7,395 bases of DNA. It comes from Ignavibacteriota bacterium. GTDB lineage: Bacteria > Bacteroidota > Ignavibacteria > Tepidaquicellales > Tepidaquicellaceae. The notes under the pieces are model-generated. The model saw only the letters and a program-made list of their open reading frames with translations, made no database searches and was not told the origin of the DNA. Of the stretch, positions 1 through 7,140 are shown in pieces. The translations under genes and the position numbers were made by a program. Each line of letters starts with the position of its first letter. Within the stretch, counting starts at the first letter, position 1. The DNA lies in the NCBI GenBank assembly GCA_003158365.1, contig PMIW01000173.1:1-7395 (forward strand). The letters are read 5' to 3'.

Positions 1-3000
1 CCTGACCTTTGAAATAATTAAATGCTGCTTTTGTATCATCCTGTACAGGGATATCGAGGAAGTAGCTTCTCGCATAGAAATAACTGATTTGAATTTGAGA
101 AAGATGGTTATCGGACATTTTTATTTTGCCTTCACTTTCAAGTTCAAGCAAATATTTATAATCCTGCACGAGCATATAATCCATATATCCGACTGCTTTT
201 GTAACCATATCCAGCGTTCTGTAATCATCGCGTATGCTTTTTATTCCGAGGTGGTCGAGATGTCCGAATCCTTCGATGATATACTGAGTGATATACCTGT
301 CTTCGGGCATTCCGTCGAACCAGGGCCATCCGCCGTTTGAATACTGCATCTTGGAGAGCTTGTTGACTGCCTTATCGAGTTCACGCGACATCCTGTTTAT
401 TTCGAACAGAACACCGACTCTTCTTTTTCTTTCGCCTTCATCCTTCGATTCATTTACCCACGGAGTTTCTTCGAGCATTACCGCTTTCAGCTCTTCGTTT
501 TTATCGAGATTGGAGAGGAGTGCATTCGGCTGATATTTAGCCCAGGTATCGAATACCTGTTTTATTTTCGGATTCGAATTTGCAATATGGGTTGCAATGC
601 TGTTTGCATAGAATCTTGCAAATGTCTGCTCGGCGCATTCCCACGGATACTCCATAATGTATGGCAAAGCCTGCACGGCATACCACGCAGGATTGGATGT
701 GAATTCTAAAGTAAGTTTATAATTTGTTAATGTTGTCGATTTATTATTCGCAAGTTTATCGAGCGTAAAGTTTTTTGTCTGGTTAGAGCGTATCGGCAAC
801 GGCATAGTTTCTGTAACCAGCATTCTGTTAGTAAGCACAGGCAGGGTATTCTCTTCACCGTCTGAGAAGTTATCGGATTTGGCGACTATTCTGTAAGTTA
901 CCGCATCGATGCCGAACGGAATCTCGAAAGTCCAGTTGACAGATGTACTCTGACCCTGTTTTGTTTCGAACGTTACAACTTTTTCTTTATTGCCGAACCA
1001 GTCATCTACGGGTTTCATCGTGAATGCATCGAAGAGTTCGAGCTGCGCGCTTCCCGATAAATCTTTCTCTGCCATATTAGTAATTTTTGCGCTGAAAGTA
1101 ATCTTATCGCTTTCCCTGAAGAAGCGGGGAGCGTTGGGAATTATCATCAAATCTTTTTGCGTAACGAGTTCATTCTGCACAAATCCGATTTTCAAATCTT
1201 TTGTATGCGCCATTCCGAGCATTTTCCATTTTGTAAGTGCTTCAGGAATCTGGAATTTAATTATTATCTCGCCGTTTTCATCGGTTCTCAGTTCAGGATA
1301 GAAGAAAGCTGTTTCGTTGAAATTTTTTCTTGCTGTTACGCCGGTAATTTCACCTGGCTTTTGAGTACCTCTGGTGTCATCGCCTTTTGATTTTTTATCA
1401 GCAACTTTTTCATCAACCTTTCCTATTTCCTGACTTTCATCTTTTTTCATTGCATCTTTTTTATTAGTCTCTTTGGATACTATTCTTTCTGATTCTTCAG
1501 TTACCATACCATCGAGATTTCTGTTTGACCTTAATGATGGTTCATTTCCGGTCATAACAGAAACCGGAGCCTGTTCATAATCCATAATGCCGTATCCGCC
1601 GTAATAGGATGAAATATTCGGAAGTCCGAACCAGTTCAGGTAATCATAATAATAATAAACCCCATAGTATACCTGGTACCAGTCTTTCTGGTAGAGATAC
1701 CCGTCCGATGCAGTGAAATTATCATTTGCACCCCAGTACAATTTTCCCGGATTCGGATAATAAAGACTTAAAGCCCAGTTATTTTGTTTGAAAGCATCGA
1801 GAGAAGCATCGTATAAAGCGGCAACCATTTCCGCAGCGACTTTATCACCGAATTTACCTTTTATTTTAAGTCGCCACTCTTCGTTATCGCCCGCCTGAAG
1901 TTTATTGCGGAAGGTTTCGAAAGTAATATCGAGCATTTTATTCGTAAAGGGGACTTCGATATTTTCCTGATTTACATAGCTGCGGTTATTTACCACATAA
2001 ACATAATGTACAATTATATTTCCACGGTATTCTTCTTTTAACGGAATGGTGAAATATCTTTGTTCGTTGTTTATTTTTACAAATTGTTTTTCCAAAATCT
2101 TTCCGTCCTGTTCGATTTCATACAGAACTTTTGTATTTGCGCTGCTGCCTGCTATGAATGATGCATATTCGCCGGGCTCACCTTTTCCTTTTATAACGGT
2201 GAATAGATTATAGTTCGGATAGGGGAGAGTTTTTTCACCTGTGCTGTATGCAGTGAAATAGAATTGTTCCTTTACTTCTTCTCCGTATTTATCTTTCGAA
2301 ATCATTTCGGCAACATACATTCCCTGGCTCCATTTATCCAATTCTACTATATGCAGAATTGAATCCAGAGAAGTATTAAACGGATAGTCATTAACTTTAA
2401 ATTCCCGTTCCCATTTGAAAGAATTATTTTCGTCGCCATAAGCATCGTTCGGGAAAAGTTTCGCATATTCTTCTTTTGAATAAATATACTTATCAGGTTT
2501 TGTCCAATAAGATGCATTGAGAGGTTTTGAAGGGCTCCTCAGTTTATAAATCGAAATTGTTCCTTCTGCGGGTTCGGATTCCCCGTTTAGATTCGTAGTT
2601 TTTATTTTGAAATCTGATTTATCATTTTTATCCACGCTTGAAGGAATATCTACACTGATTAAAAGGGCGTTGTATCCAACCGATACAGATTTATTTCCGC
2701 TTCGGGTTTCTCCGTTCAAATCAACAACATCTGCATTTACGCTGTAAGTAAAATATGGTTTCGAATCTTTCGGAACACTTTTATCGGGAATTGCATTAAA
2801 ATTTATTTCAAATTCACCTTTATCATTAGTGGTTGTAGTGCCGTTTAAAATCTCGACTTCAGGAGAAGCGGGATAATATCCGTACCAGTAATACCACCAG
2901 TAGGGGAATACTGCTTTTCTTACGACCCTGTATTTAACCTGTGCATTATCTACATTAGCGCCTGAATATGATTTTGCATTACCTTTCATATTAATTGCAT

Positions 3001-5257
3001 CGCCAAGCCTGTAGCTTCCTTTTACCTCGTCGAATTTAACTTCGAATTTCGGGCGTTTGTAATCTTCGACCTGTACAACGATTGAGCCAAGATTTTCGGC
3101 AATAATGCTCATCTGACCGTTCAGAACACCTGTAGGTGCAATGAATGAACCGTTAAATGTGCCGTATTCATTGCTAGTTACGTTTGTGCTTGCTACATCT
3201 TTATAATTTGCATCTTTGAATGTAACCTTAACATCAAGACCCGGTAAAATTTTATTATCTTTCCCTTTTGTTTCAAGGACAATTCCTTTATAATAAACGG
3301 TCTGACCGGGTCTGTATATTGCGCGGTCAGTAAAGAAATATACGTGATTATAAGACTGCGCTTCGTATTCGTCGTAATTGTTATTATACTGGTAAAAAAG
3401 TCCGTTCAGATAATATGTACTTAAAAAATCTTTACCGTTTAAAGCAGAGTTCAGAAAATCATTGTCTTTTTCAAATTCCAGATAGTATGAAATATATTCT
3501 TTAGGTGCTTTGATTGCAAAATATCCGTCATTATTTGTTGTGAATTTACCGGATTTGTTATATTCGTATTTATATGAATTCTGGTCATATTGCTGAATGA
3601 ACATTGTGACATCTAAATTACTTATCGGTTCGCCGGATAACCTGTTAAATACATAAAACTCCATAGTTCCGTTCGGCATAGCTCTGTTTATAAAACTGAT
3701 ATTTGAAACGGTTGTAAAACAATAGCCGACTGCATTTTTATCATAGCTTAGATTTTCGTTTGTACCCGAAAGAATAATGTATTCACCGAATTCACGCGGA
3801 GATATTTTCACTTCGGTGCTATGCTGCTGGTAATCGTTATCGTTTGGAAGATTTATTGAAAATTTTTCTGCGGGTGTTATATCCCTGTAATATTCAATTA
3901 ATTTCTCGTTAAGTTTATCTGTCGAGTATCCGTAATTATAATCCAGTTTGGACAGGATATTCTGAATATCTTTTTGCGAGGTTTTTATTACCCTGAAATA
4001 CAGGGTGCTGACATTTTTATATGTGACAAGACACTTGAACGGTTTGTTTGGTACATTTATATTTTCAATTTCAAGAGCAAGATTTTTCATAGCAATTGTC
4101 GACTGAAGGTTCTTGCAATCCGATGCTCCGTCTGATTCGGGGAATTTATCAATTGTGCTCTGACAGATATCATATGCGGTTTTTGCATCCCATTTATAAT
4201 CTTCAGATTTATTCGGGTCGTATTTTCGGCTTCTCGTGAAAATATAATTTGCTTTATAATAGCTGACTAATGCCGATGCGGGATTGCCTGAATATTTTTG
4301 TTCAAGGTCATCGAGAGCTTTCAGGTAAAGGTTCATTTTGTTATCGTTGCCGGAATTCAAATCAACAAAAGCCAGTCTTTTCAAATCAACATCTATCAAT
4401 GCACCCGGGGTGTTATCTTTTAAATGGAATCTGATTGCGGACTGCAGTAATGTAATTGCATAAAACTTGAAAGATTTTGTATCGGTTGTATTAATTGTCA
4501 AGTTAGCAAAATCATCTGCATTTGATAAGAAAGTTGCATCGTTAAGGGTGAACTGATCTGCAGGTCTTGTAAGGTCAGATTCACGGCTCATAAAGAAATC
4601 AATTGCCCTGTGGGCTAAGAAGTCATACAGTGTAGGTCTGAAAGGTCTGCCGTTGGGAGGAGTTTTATTATTTTTATAATCATTTAATATTTCATCATAC
4701 ATATCAATTTTTGTATTTTCCAGACTGAATTCGTCTTTCAGCGATTCCTGGTAATAGTAAATGGTATTATCGACAAATTTACTCAAGTCCCACGTTTTAA
4801 TGTCATCCTGAACAAAATCTACTGTCTTTGACCTTCCGAGAATTTTATACCTGTTCGCCTGATAGTAAGCCCAGTAAGTTTCTGCAAGCATTGATTGCAA
4901 AACCGGTTTGACGGGGAAAGAGGAATTATTTATTTCTTCCGTCAAATCCTTAATGTTCAATTCATAAGCATCTTCTCTTATGTTTAATTGCAATTTGCTT
5001 TTGTATATTATGGCTTTAATAAAATTCGGTGCATTACCCTCCGTTTTAGCTTTGGCATAAATCTTCTCGACAATTTCAAGTGCGGACTTTGGTAAGCCAT
5101 AATTAACCAATGAATCAACCGTATTCCAGTCTTTATCATAGTCAGAATAGAAAACAGGTGATTTATGTGTGACTTTATCTTTTGTTATTGCTTCAGAGTG
5201 TGTTAAAAAGCATAAAATAAATAAAAATAATACTGCGGTAAAGATTTTTGTTCTCAT
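1..5257 (-). CDS. Alpha-2-macroglobulin family protein, exported, thioester-containing (partial, C-terminus beyond left edge)
   Basis: One open frame of 1752 codons, without a stop, running off the left edge. Bacterial alpha-2-macroglobulins are thought to trap attacking proteases outside the inner membrane through a reactive thioester. Visible order: signal peptide (1-23); helical region (about 25-395) with GLPKSALE at 54-61, a pattern I associate with Bacteroidota homologues; first macroglobulin-like domain near 400; MG2 domain (about 635-735) with the signature YFFTDRAIYRPGQT at 640-653; further MG domains; bait-region-type domain (about 1015-1155); Tyr-rich and charged linker (1165-1311); A2M domain from about 1313 (NETAFFYPELRTDENG); thioester domain with CAEQ at 1541-1544 and GGWPWF at 1642-1647. 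The ATG at 5257 is chosen because a signal peptide follows at once; a GTG 11 codons upstream is possible, and an in-frame TAA lies just before it. No Shine-Dalgarno is seen. Family assignment is secure; the protease target and anchoring are inference. Confidence 0.95.
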   Translation of the reverse strand, partial: MRTKIFTAVLFLFILCFLTHSEAITKDKVTHKSPVFYSDYDKDWNTVDSLVNYGLPKSALEIVEKIYAKAKTEGNAPNFIKAIIYKSKLQLNIREDAYELNIKDLTEEINNSSFPVKPVLQSMLAETYWAYYQANRYKILGRSKTVDFVQDDIKTWDLSKFVDNTIYYYQESLKDEFSLENTKIDMYDEILNDYKNNKTPPNGRPFRPTLYDFLAHRAIDFFMSRESDLTRPADQFTLNDATFLSNADDFANLTINTTDTKSFKFYAITLLQSAIRFHLKDNTPGALIDVDLKRLAFVDLNSGNDNKMNLYLKALDDLEQKYSGNPASALVSYYKANYIFTRSRKYDPNKSEDYKWDAKTAYDICQSTIDKFPESDGASDCKNLQSTIAMKNLALEIENINVPNKPFKCLVTYKNVSTLYFRVIKTSQKDIQNILSKLDYNYGYSTDKLNEKLIEYYRDITPAEKFSINLPNDNDYQQHSTEVKISPREFGEYIILSGTNENLSYDKNAVGYCFTTVSNISFINRAMPNGTMEFYVFNRLSGEPISNLDVTMFIQQYDQNSYKYEYNKSGKFTTNNDGYFAIKAPKEYISYYLEFEKDNDFLNSALNGKDFLSTYYLNGLFYQYNNNYDEYEAQSYNHVYFFTDRAIYRPGQTVYYKGIVLETKGKDNKILPGLDVKVTFKDANYKDVASTNVTSNEYGTFNGSFIAPTGVLNGQMSIIAENLGSIVVQVEDYKRPKFEVKFDEVKGSYRLGDAINMKGNAKSYSGANVDNAQVKYRVVRKAVFPYWWYYWYGYYPASPEVEILNGTTTTNDKGEFEINFNAIPDKSVPKDSKPYFTYSVNADVVDLNGETRSGNKSVSVGYNALLISVDIPSSVDKNDKSDFKIKTTNLNGESEPAEGTISIYKLRSPSKPLNASYWTKPDKYIYSKEEYAKLFPNDAYGDENNSFKWEREFKVNDYPFNTSLDSILHIVELDKWSQGMYVAEMISKDKYGEEVKEQFYFTAYSTGEKTLPYPNYNLFTVIKGKGEPGEYASFIAGSSANTKVLYEIEQDGKILEKQFVKINNEQRYFTIPLKEEYRGNIIVHYVYVVNNRSYVNQENIEVPFTNKMLDITFETFRNKLQAGDNEEWRLKIKGKFGDKVAAEMVAALYDASLDAFKQNNWALSLYYPNPGKLYWGANDNFTASDGYLYQKDWYQVYYGVYYYYDYLNWFGLPNISSYYGGYGIMDYEQAPVSVMTGNEPSLRSNRNLDGMVTEESERIVSKETNKKDAMKKDESQEIGKVDEKVADKKSKGDDTRGTQKPGEITGVTARKNFNETAFFYPELRTDENGEIIIKFQIPEALTKWKMLGMAHTKDLKIGFVQNELVTQKDLMIIPNAPRFFRESDKITFSAKITNMAEKDLSGSAQLELFDAFTMKPVDDWFGNKEKVVTFETKQGQSTSVNWTFEIPFGIDAVTYRIVAKSDNFSDGEENTLPVLTNRMLVTETMPLPIRSNQTKNFTLDKLANNKSTTLTNYKLTLEFTSNPAWYAVQALPYIMEYPWECAEQTFARFYANSIATHIANSNPKIKQVFDTWAKYQPNALLSNLDKNEELKAVMLEETPWVNESKDEGERKRRVGVLFEINRMSRELDKAVNKLSKMQYSNGGWPWFDGMPEDRYITQYIIEGFGHLDHLGIKSIRDDYRTLDMVTKAVGYMDYMLVQDYKYLLELESEGKIKMSDNHLSQIQISYFYARSYFLDIPVQDDTKAAFNYFKGQ
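626..637 (-). other. Thioester motif CAEQ of the macroglobulin (residues 1541-1544)
   Basis: The codons read Cys-Ala-Glu-Gln inside the context YPWECAEQTFARF. In this family the Cys side chain and the Gln form an internal thioester that reacts covalently with the captured protein. Both residues are present, so the protein belongs to the thioester-bearing class and not to the related bacterial class lacking it. Position 637 is in frame with the proposed start (4620 bases, 1540 codons). Confidence 0.93.
1325..1585 (-). other. Charged low-complexity linker at the bait-region position (residues 1225-1311)
   Basis: This segment lies between the bait-region-type domain and the A2M domain. Its core, residues 1254-1300, has 26 charged residues out of 47 (11 Lys, 2 Arg, 7 Glu, 6 Asp) and no aromatic residue, so it should be disordered and easily cut by trypsin-like proteases. 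In eukaryotic family members the exposed segment whose cleavage springs the trap sits in roughly this part of the chain. Calling it the bait is an inference from position and composition. Confidence 0.5.
1577..1765 (-). other. Tyrosine-rich segment preceding the charged linker (residues 1165-1227)
   Basis: Seventeen of 63 residues are Tyr, including a YYYY run at 1197-1200 and several YY pairs, mixed with Gly, Asn, Asp and Trp. It follows the DASLDAF motif at the end of the bait-region-type domain and abuts the charged linker. The frame is continuous through it and agrees with the flanking domains, so it is a real protein segment and not a sequencing slip. Its role is unknown. Confidence 0.7.
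5189..5257 (-). other. Signal peptide of the alpha-2-macroglobulin (residues 1-23)
   Basis: The N-terminus has a short basic start (MRTK), a hydrophobic core rich in Leu and Phe (residues 5-18) and a probable signal peptidase I site after Ser-Glu-Ala at 21-23. A cysteine at 16 follows Phe-Ile-Leu, but Leu at -1 does not fit a normal lipobox (Gly, Ala or Ser expected), and the hydrophobic core continues past it. Export to the periplasm is therefore favoured over a lipoprotein anchor. Confidence 0.75.
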
Positions 5258-5354
5258 TCGGCTAAAATTTTGATGATTTGAAATGTTCACTTAAAAATAT
5301 GTAAATTTATTGATTTAAAATATAAAAAAATTGGTGTCTCTTTTTTTATACTCA

Positions 5355-5362
5355 CAAAAGTA
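5355..5362 (-). promoter_or_regulatory. Candidate Bacteroidota-type -7 element upstream of the macroglobulin
   Basis: On the minus strand this reads TACTTTTG, an exact match to the TAnnTTTG -7 consensus of Bacteroidota primary sigma factor promoters. About 21 bases upstream is a T-run in place of the expected TTTG -33 element, so the match is only half complete. Transcription would start near 5348, giving a leader of roughly 90 bases. In DNA this AT-rich chance matches are likely. Confidence 0.35.
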
Positions 5363-5401
5363 ATTCATGTTCCGAAGAATTTTAAAAAGAAAATGAATAT
5401 A

Positions 5402-5441
5402 AAAAAAACGTTCTCGGAAAAATCTCTGAGAACGTTTTTTT
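5402..5441 (-). terminator. Hairpin terminator after the permease, probably bidirectional
   Basis: Arms 5402-5418 and 5425-5441 pair around a 6-base loop, with one imperfect pair (5416/5427: G-U on the plus strand, A/C mismatch on the minus). The inner part includes the perfect 7-bp block CGTTCTC/GAGAACG. On the minus strand a T-run ends the structure, 16 bases past the permease stop codon, as expected for a Rho-independent terminator. T-runs at both ends let it work in either direction, but no plus-strand gene approaches it here. It separates permease and macroglobulin transcripts. Confidence 0.88.
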
Positions 5442-5457
5442 ATAAATTTAAAATATA

Positions 5458-6966
5458 TTAGTAAATTTTAGTCTTATCTTTGGCAATCAATTTATGCATG
5501 ACGCTGTGTTTTCTTCCGTAGAACATATATATAATCATTCCGATTGCCAGCCAGCCGAATAATCTGTACCAGTTTTCAAGCGGCAAGGAGAACATCAAAA
5601 TTGAACATGTGATTATTCCGAGTATCGGAACAAGCGGGAAGAGCGGTGCACGGAATGGTCTTTCAGCTTCGGGATGTTTTCTTCTCATAATCAGTACTGC
5701 CGTACATACAACAACGAAAGCAAAGAGCGTACCGATATTAACAAGTTCCGCAAGAACTCTTAAAGGTAAAAATCCCGCAAGAACTCCTACGAATGCTCCT
5801 GTAATCATAGTTGACTTATAGGGCGTTCTGAATTTTTCATGTATGGCTCCGAATACACTTGGAGGAACAAGTCCGTCTCTTGCCATTGCCAGCATTACTC
5901 TTGGCTGGCTTAACATCATAACCAGAAGAACAGATGTAATTCCGCATAGTGCGCCGAGCGAAATGATAAACTGAGCCCATGTTAAGCCGACCCTGTTGAA
6001 TGCATCAGATACAGGTGCATCTATGTTTATCTTGTCATAAGGCACCATTCCGGTAAGGACACCTGCGACCAATATATAAAGAACCGTACAAATCAGGAGA
6101 GAAGCAATAATACCGATTGGAACATCCTTCTTTGGATTTTTAGCCTCCTCTGCGTGTGTGGAAACCGAATCGAATCCTATATATGCAAAGAAAATCATTG
6201 CTGCACCTGCGAGCATTCCGAGCGGTGCTCCGTCAAGCGCTTCCTGGCCCCATATTGTCTTACCGAAAAAAGTAAGTCCGCCGAAACCAAACGGCGCAAA
6301 ATTTTTCCAGTTATCAGGATTTATAAAAAATGCTCCAAGTCCTATTACAAGAAGAACTATGGCAAGTTTTATTCCGACCATTGTAGCGTTAAACGTAGCG
6401 CTTTCTCTTATTCCTTTTATAAGGATAATAGTAACTATTATTGTAATTATTACGGCAGGCAAATCAAAAACAGACCCCGTCGATATAAAATGGCCGACCG
6501 AGGGGTCAAAGTCAATCGGCGCCTTCATAAATATTTTCGGTATCTTCAGGCCAAAAATACCGATAAAATCCTGAAAATAATGCGACCACCCGTGCGCAAC
6601 AGTAGCCGAGCCGACCGCATATTCGAGTATAAGGTCCCACCCTATTATCCATGCAAATAGTTCTCCCATTGTGGCATAAGCGTAAGTATATGCAGAGCCT
6701 GCAACAGGAACCATAGATGCAAATTCGGCATAGCACAGAGCCGCAAATACGCATGCAATACCTGCCGCAACAAAGGAAACTATAATTGCAGGACCGGCTT
6801 TATCGTGTGCTGCAATTCCGGTCAGCACAAAAATTCCCGTACCAATAATTGCTCCAACCCCGAGACTTGTAAGAGTAACAGGTCCAAGAATTCTGCGGAG
6901 CCTGTTTTCTCCTTTCATCTCTTCCAGCAGTAAGCTCAGAGGCTTTCGCGCGAAGAATTGATTCAT
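5458..6966 (-). CDS. APC-superfamily amino acid permease, YfnA/cationic amino acid transporter (CAT) type
   Basis: A complete 502-residue inner-membrane transporter of the amino acid-polyamine-organocation superfamily, the usual length for its bacterial CAT-like branch (YfnA, GkApcT), most likely a proton-coupled amino acid importer. GAIIGTGIF at 38-46 is the unwound part of the first transmembrane helix that binds the amino and carboxyl groups of the substrate. YAEFASMVPVAGSAYTYAY (79-97), GWDLILEYAVG (109-119), FFAYIGFDSVST (259-270) and EEAKNPKKDVPIG (273-285) are characteristic of the branch. About 12 hydrophobic helices are apparent. The ATG at 6966 is supported by an AAGGA sequence seven bases upstream; the next Met (17) would leave the first helix intact but has no such support. 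It appears to be a single-gene unit, with its own candidate promoter and a terminator right after its stop. Substrate is not readable from sequence; cationic or small neutral amino acids are both possible. Confidence 0.95.
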   Translation of the reverse strand: MNQFFARKPLSLLLEEMKGENRLRRILGPVTLTSLGVGAIIGTGIFVLTGIAAHDKAGPAIIVSFVAAGIACVFAALCYAEFASMVPVAGSAYTYAYATMGELFAWIIGWDLILEYAVGSATVAHGWSHYFQDFIGIFGLKIPKIFMKAPIDFDPSVGHFISTGSVFDLPAVIITIIVTIILIKGIRESATFNATMVGIKLAIVLLVIGLGAFFINPDNWKNFAPFGFGGLTFFGKTIWGQEALDGAPLGMLAGAAMIFFAYIGFDSVSTHAEEAKNPKKDVPIGIIASLLICTVLYILVAGVLTGMVPYDKINIDAPVSDAFNRVGLTWAQFIISLGALCGITSVLLVMMLSQPRVMLAMARDGLVPPSVFGAIHEKFRTPYKSTMITGAFVGVLAGFLPLRVLAELVNIGTLFAFVVVCTAVLIMRRKHPEAERPFRAPLFPLVPILGIITCSILMFSLPLENWYRLFGWLAIGMIIYMFYGRKHSVMHKLIAKDKTKIY

Positions 6967-6973
6967 AAAGATA

Positions 6974-6978
6974 TCCTT
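6974..6978 (-). promoter_or_regulatory. Shine-Dalgarno of the permease
   Basis: The minus strand reads AAGGA, seven bases before the ATG at 6966. This fixes the permease start. The macroglobulin start in the same window has nothing comparable. Confidence 0.75.
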
Positions 6979-6997
6979 TTTAAATTAATATTGAGTA

Positions 6998-7026
6998 ATA
7001 ATAAATTAAAACTGAACAACAAGCAA
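6998..7026 (-). promoter_or_regulatory. Candidate promoter of the permease
   Basis: On the minus strand TTGCTT (7026-7021) and TATTAT (7003-6998) are separated by 17 bases, resembling sigma-70 -35 and -10 boxes. The same -35 overlaps a TTTG that sits 20 bases before the TATTAT, also compatible with the Bacteroidota -33 element, although the downstream box is a poor TAnnTTTG. Transcription would start near 6991 with a leader of about 25 bases, leaving the upstream inverted repeat outside the mRNA. Weak evidence in AT-rich sequence. Confidence 0.35.
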
Positions 7027-7031
7027 AAAAA

Positions 7032-7121
7032 AAGTTGTCTCAAAAGATAAGCAGGATATTCATATCATAAAATCACTACAACAGACATAAATGCCGTACT
7101 TAAATGTTTTTGAGGCAACTT
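7032..7121. repeat. 15-bp imperfect inverted repeat around a 60-base loop, followed by T9 on the minus strand
   Basis: Arms 7032-7046 and 7107-7121 (AAGTTGTCTCAAAAG against TTTTTGAGGCAACTT) are complementary at 13 of 15 positions. The other two are G-T, so they wobble-pair in a plus-strand RNA and are A/C mismatches in a minus-strand RNA. On the minus strand the second arm runs into nine T (7033-7025). It begins about 20 bases past the stop of the right-hand gene and ends just before the permease promoter. It could be a large-loop terminator of the right-hand gene, a structured RNA, or the remnant of a small mobile element; no flanking target duplication is obvious. Confidence 0.6.
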
Positions 7122-7140
7122 AAATAAGTAAAAATTTTTA

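Noticed and set aside
89..1390. Several plus-strand open frames of 77-103 codons
   Set aside because: They lie opposite the macroglobulin frame, which has clear family motifs throughout; their translations show no recognisable domain.
5210..5212. Cys16 of the macroglobulin as a lipoprotein lipidation site
   Set aside because: The residues before it are Phe-Ile-Leu, with Leu at -1, and the hydrophobic core continues past the Cys to a better Ser-Glu-Ala cleavage site.
5288..5290. GTG as an alternative macroglobulin start 11 codons upstream
   Set aside because: No ribosome-binding sequence precedes it, and it would place a polar extension before the signal peptide.
5609..6660. Plus-strand open frames of 70-168 codons and a minus-strand 80-codon frame
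   Set aside because: They overlap the complete permease in other frames, and the permease frame carries conserved motifs at each of these positions.
7055..7066. Short hairpin GATAT-TC-ATATC inside the loop of the inverted repeat
   Set aside because: Five AT-rich pairs with a two-base loop are expected by chance in this composition and would be unstable.
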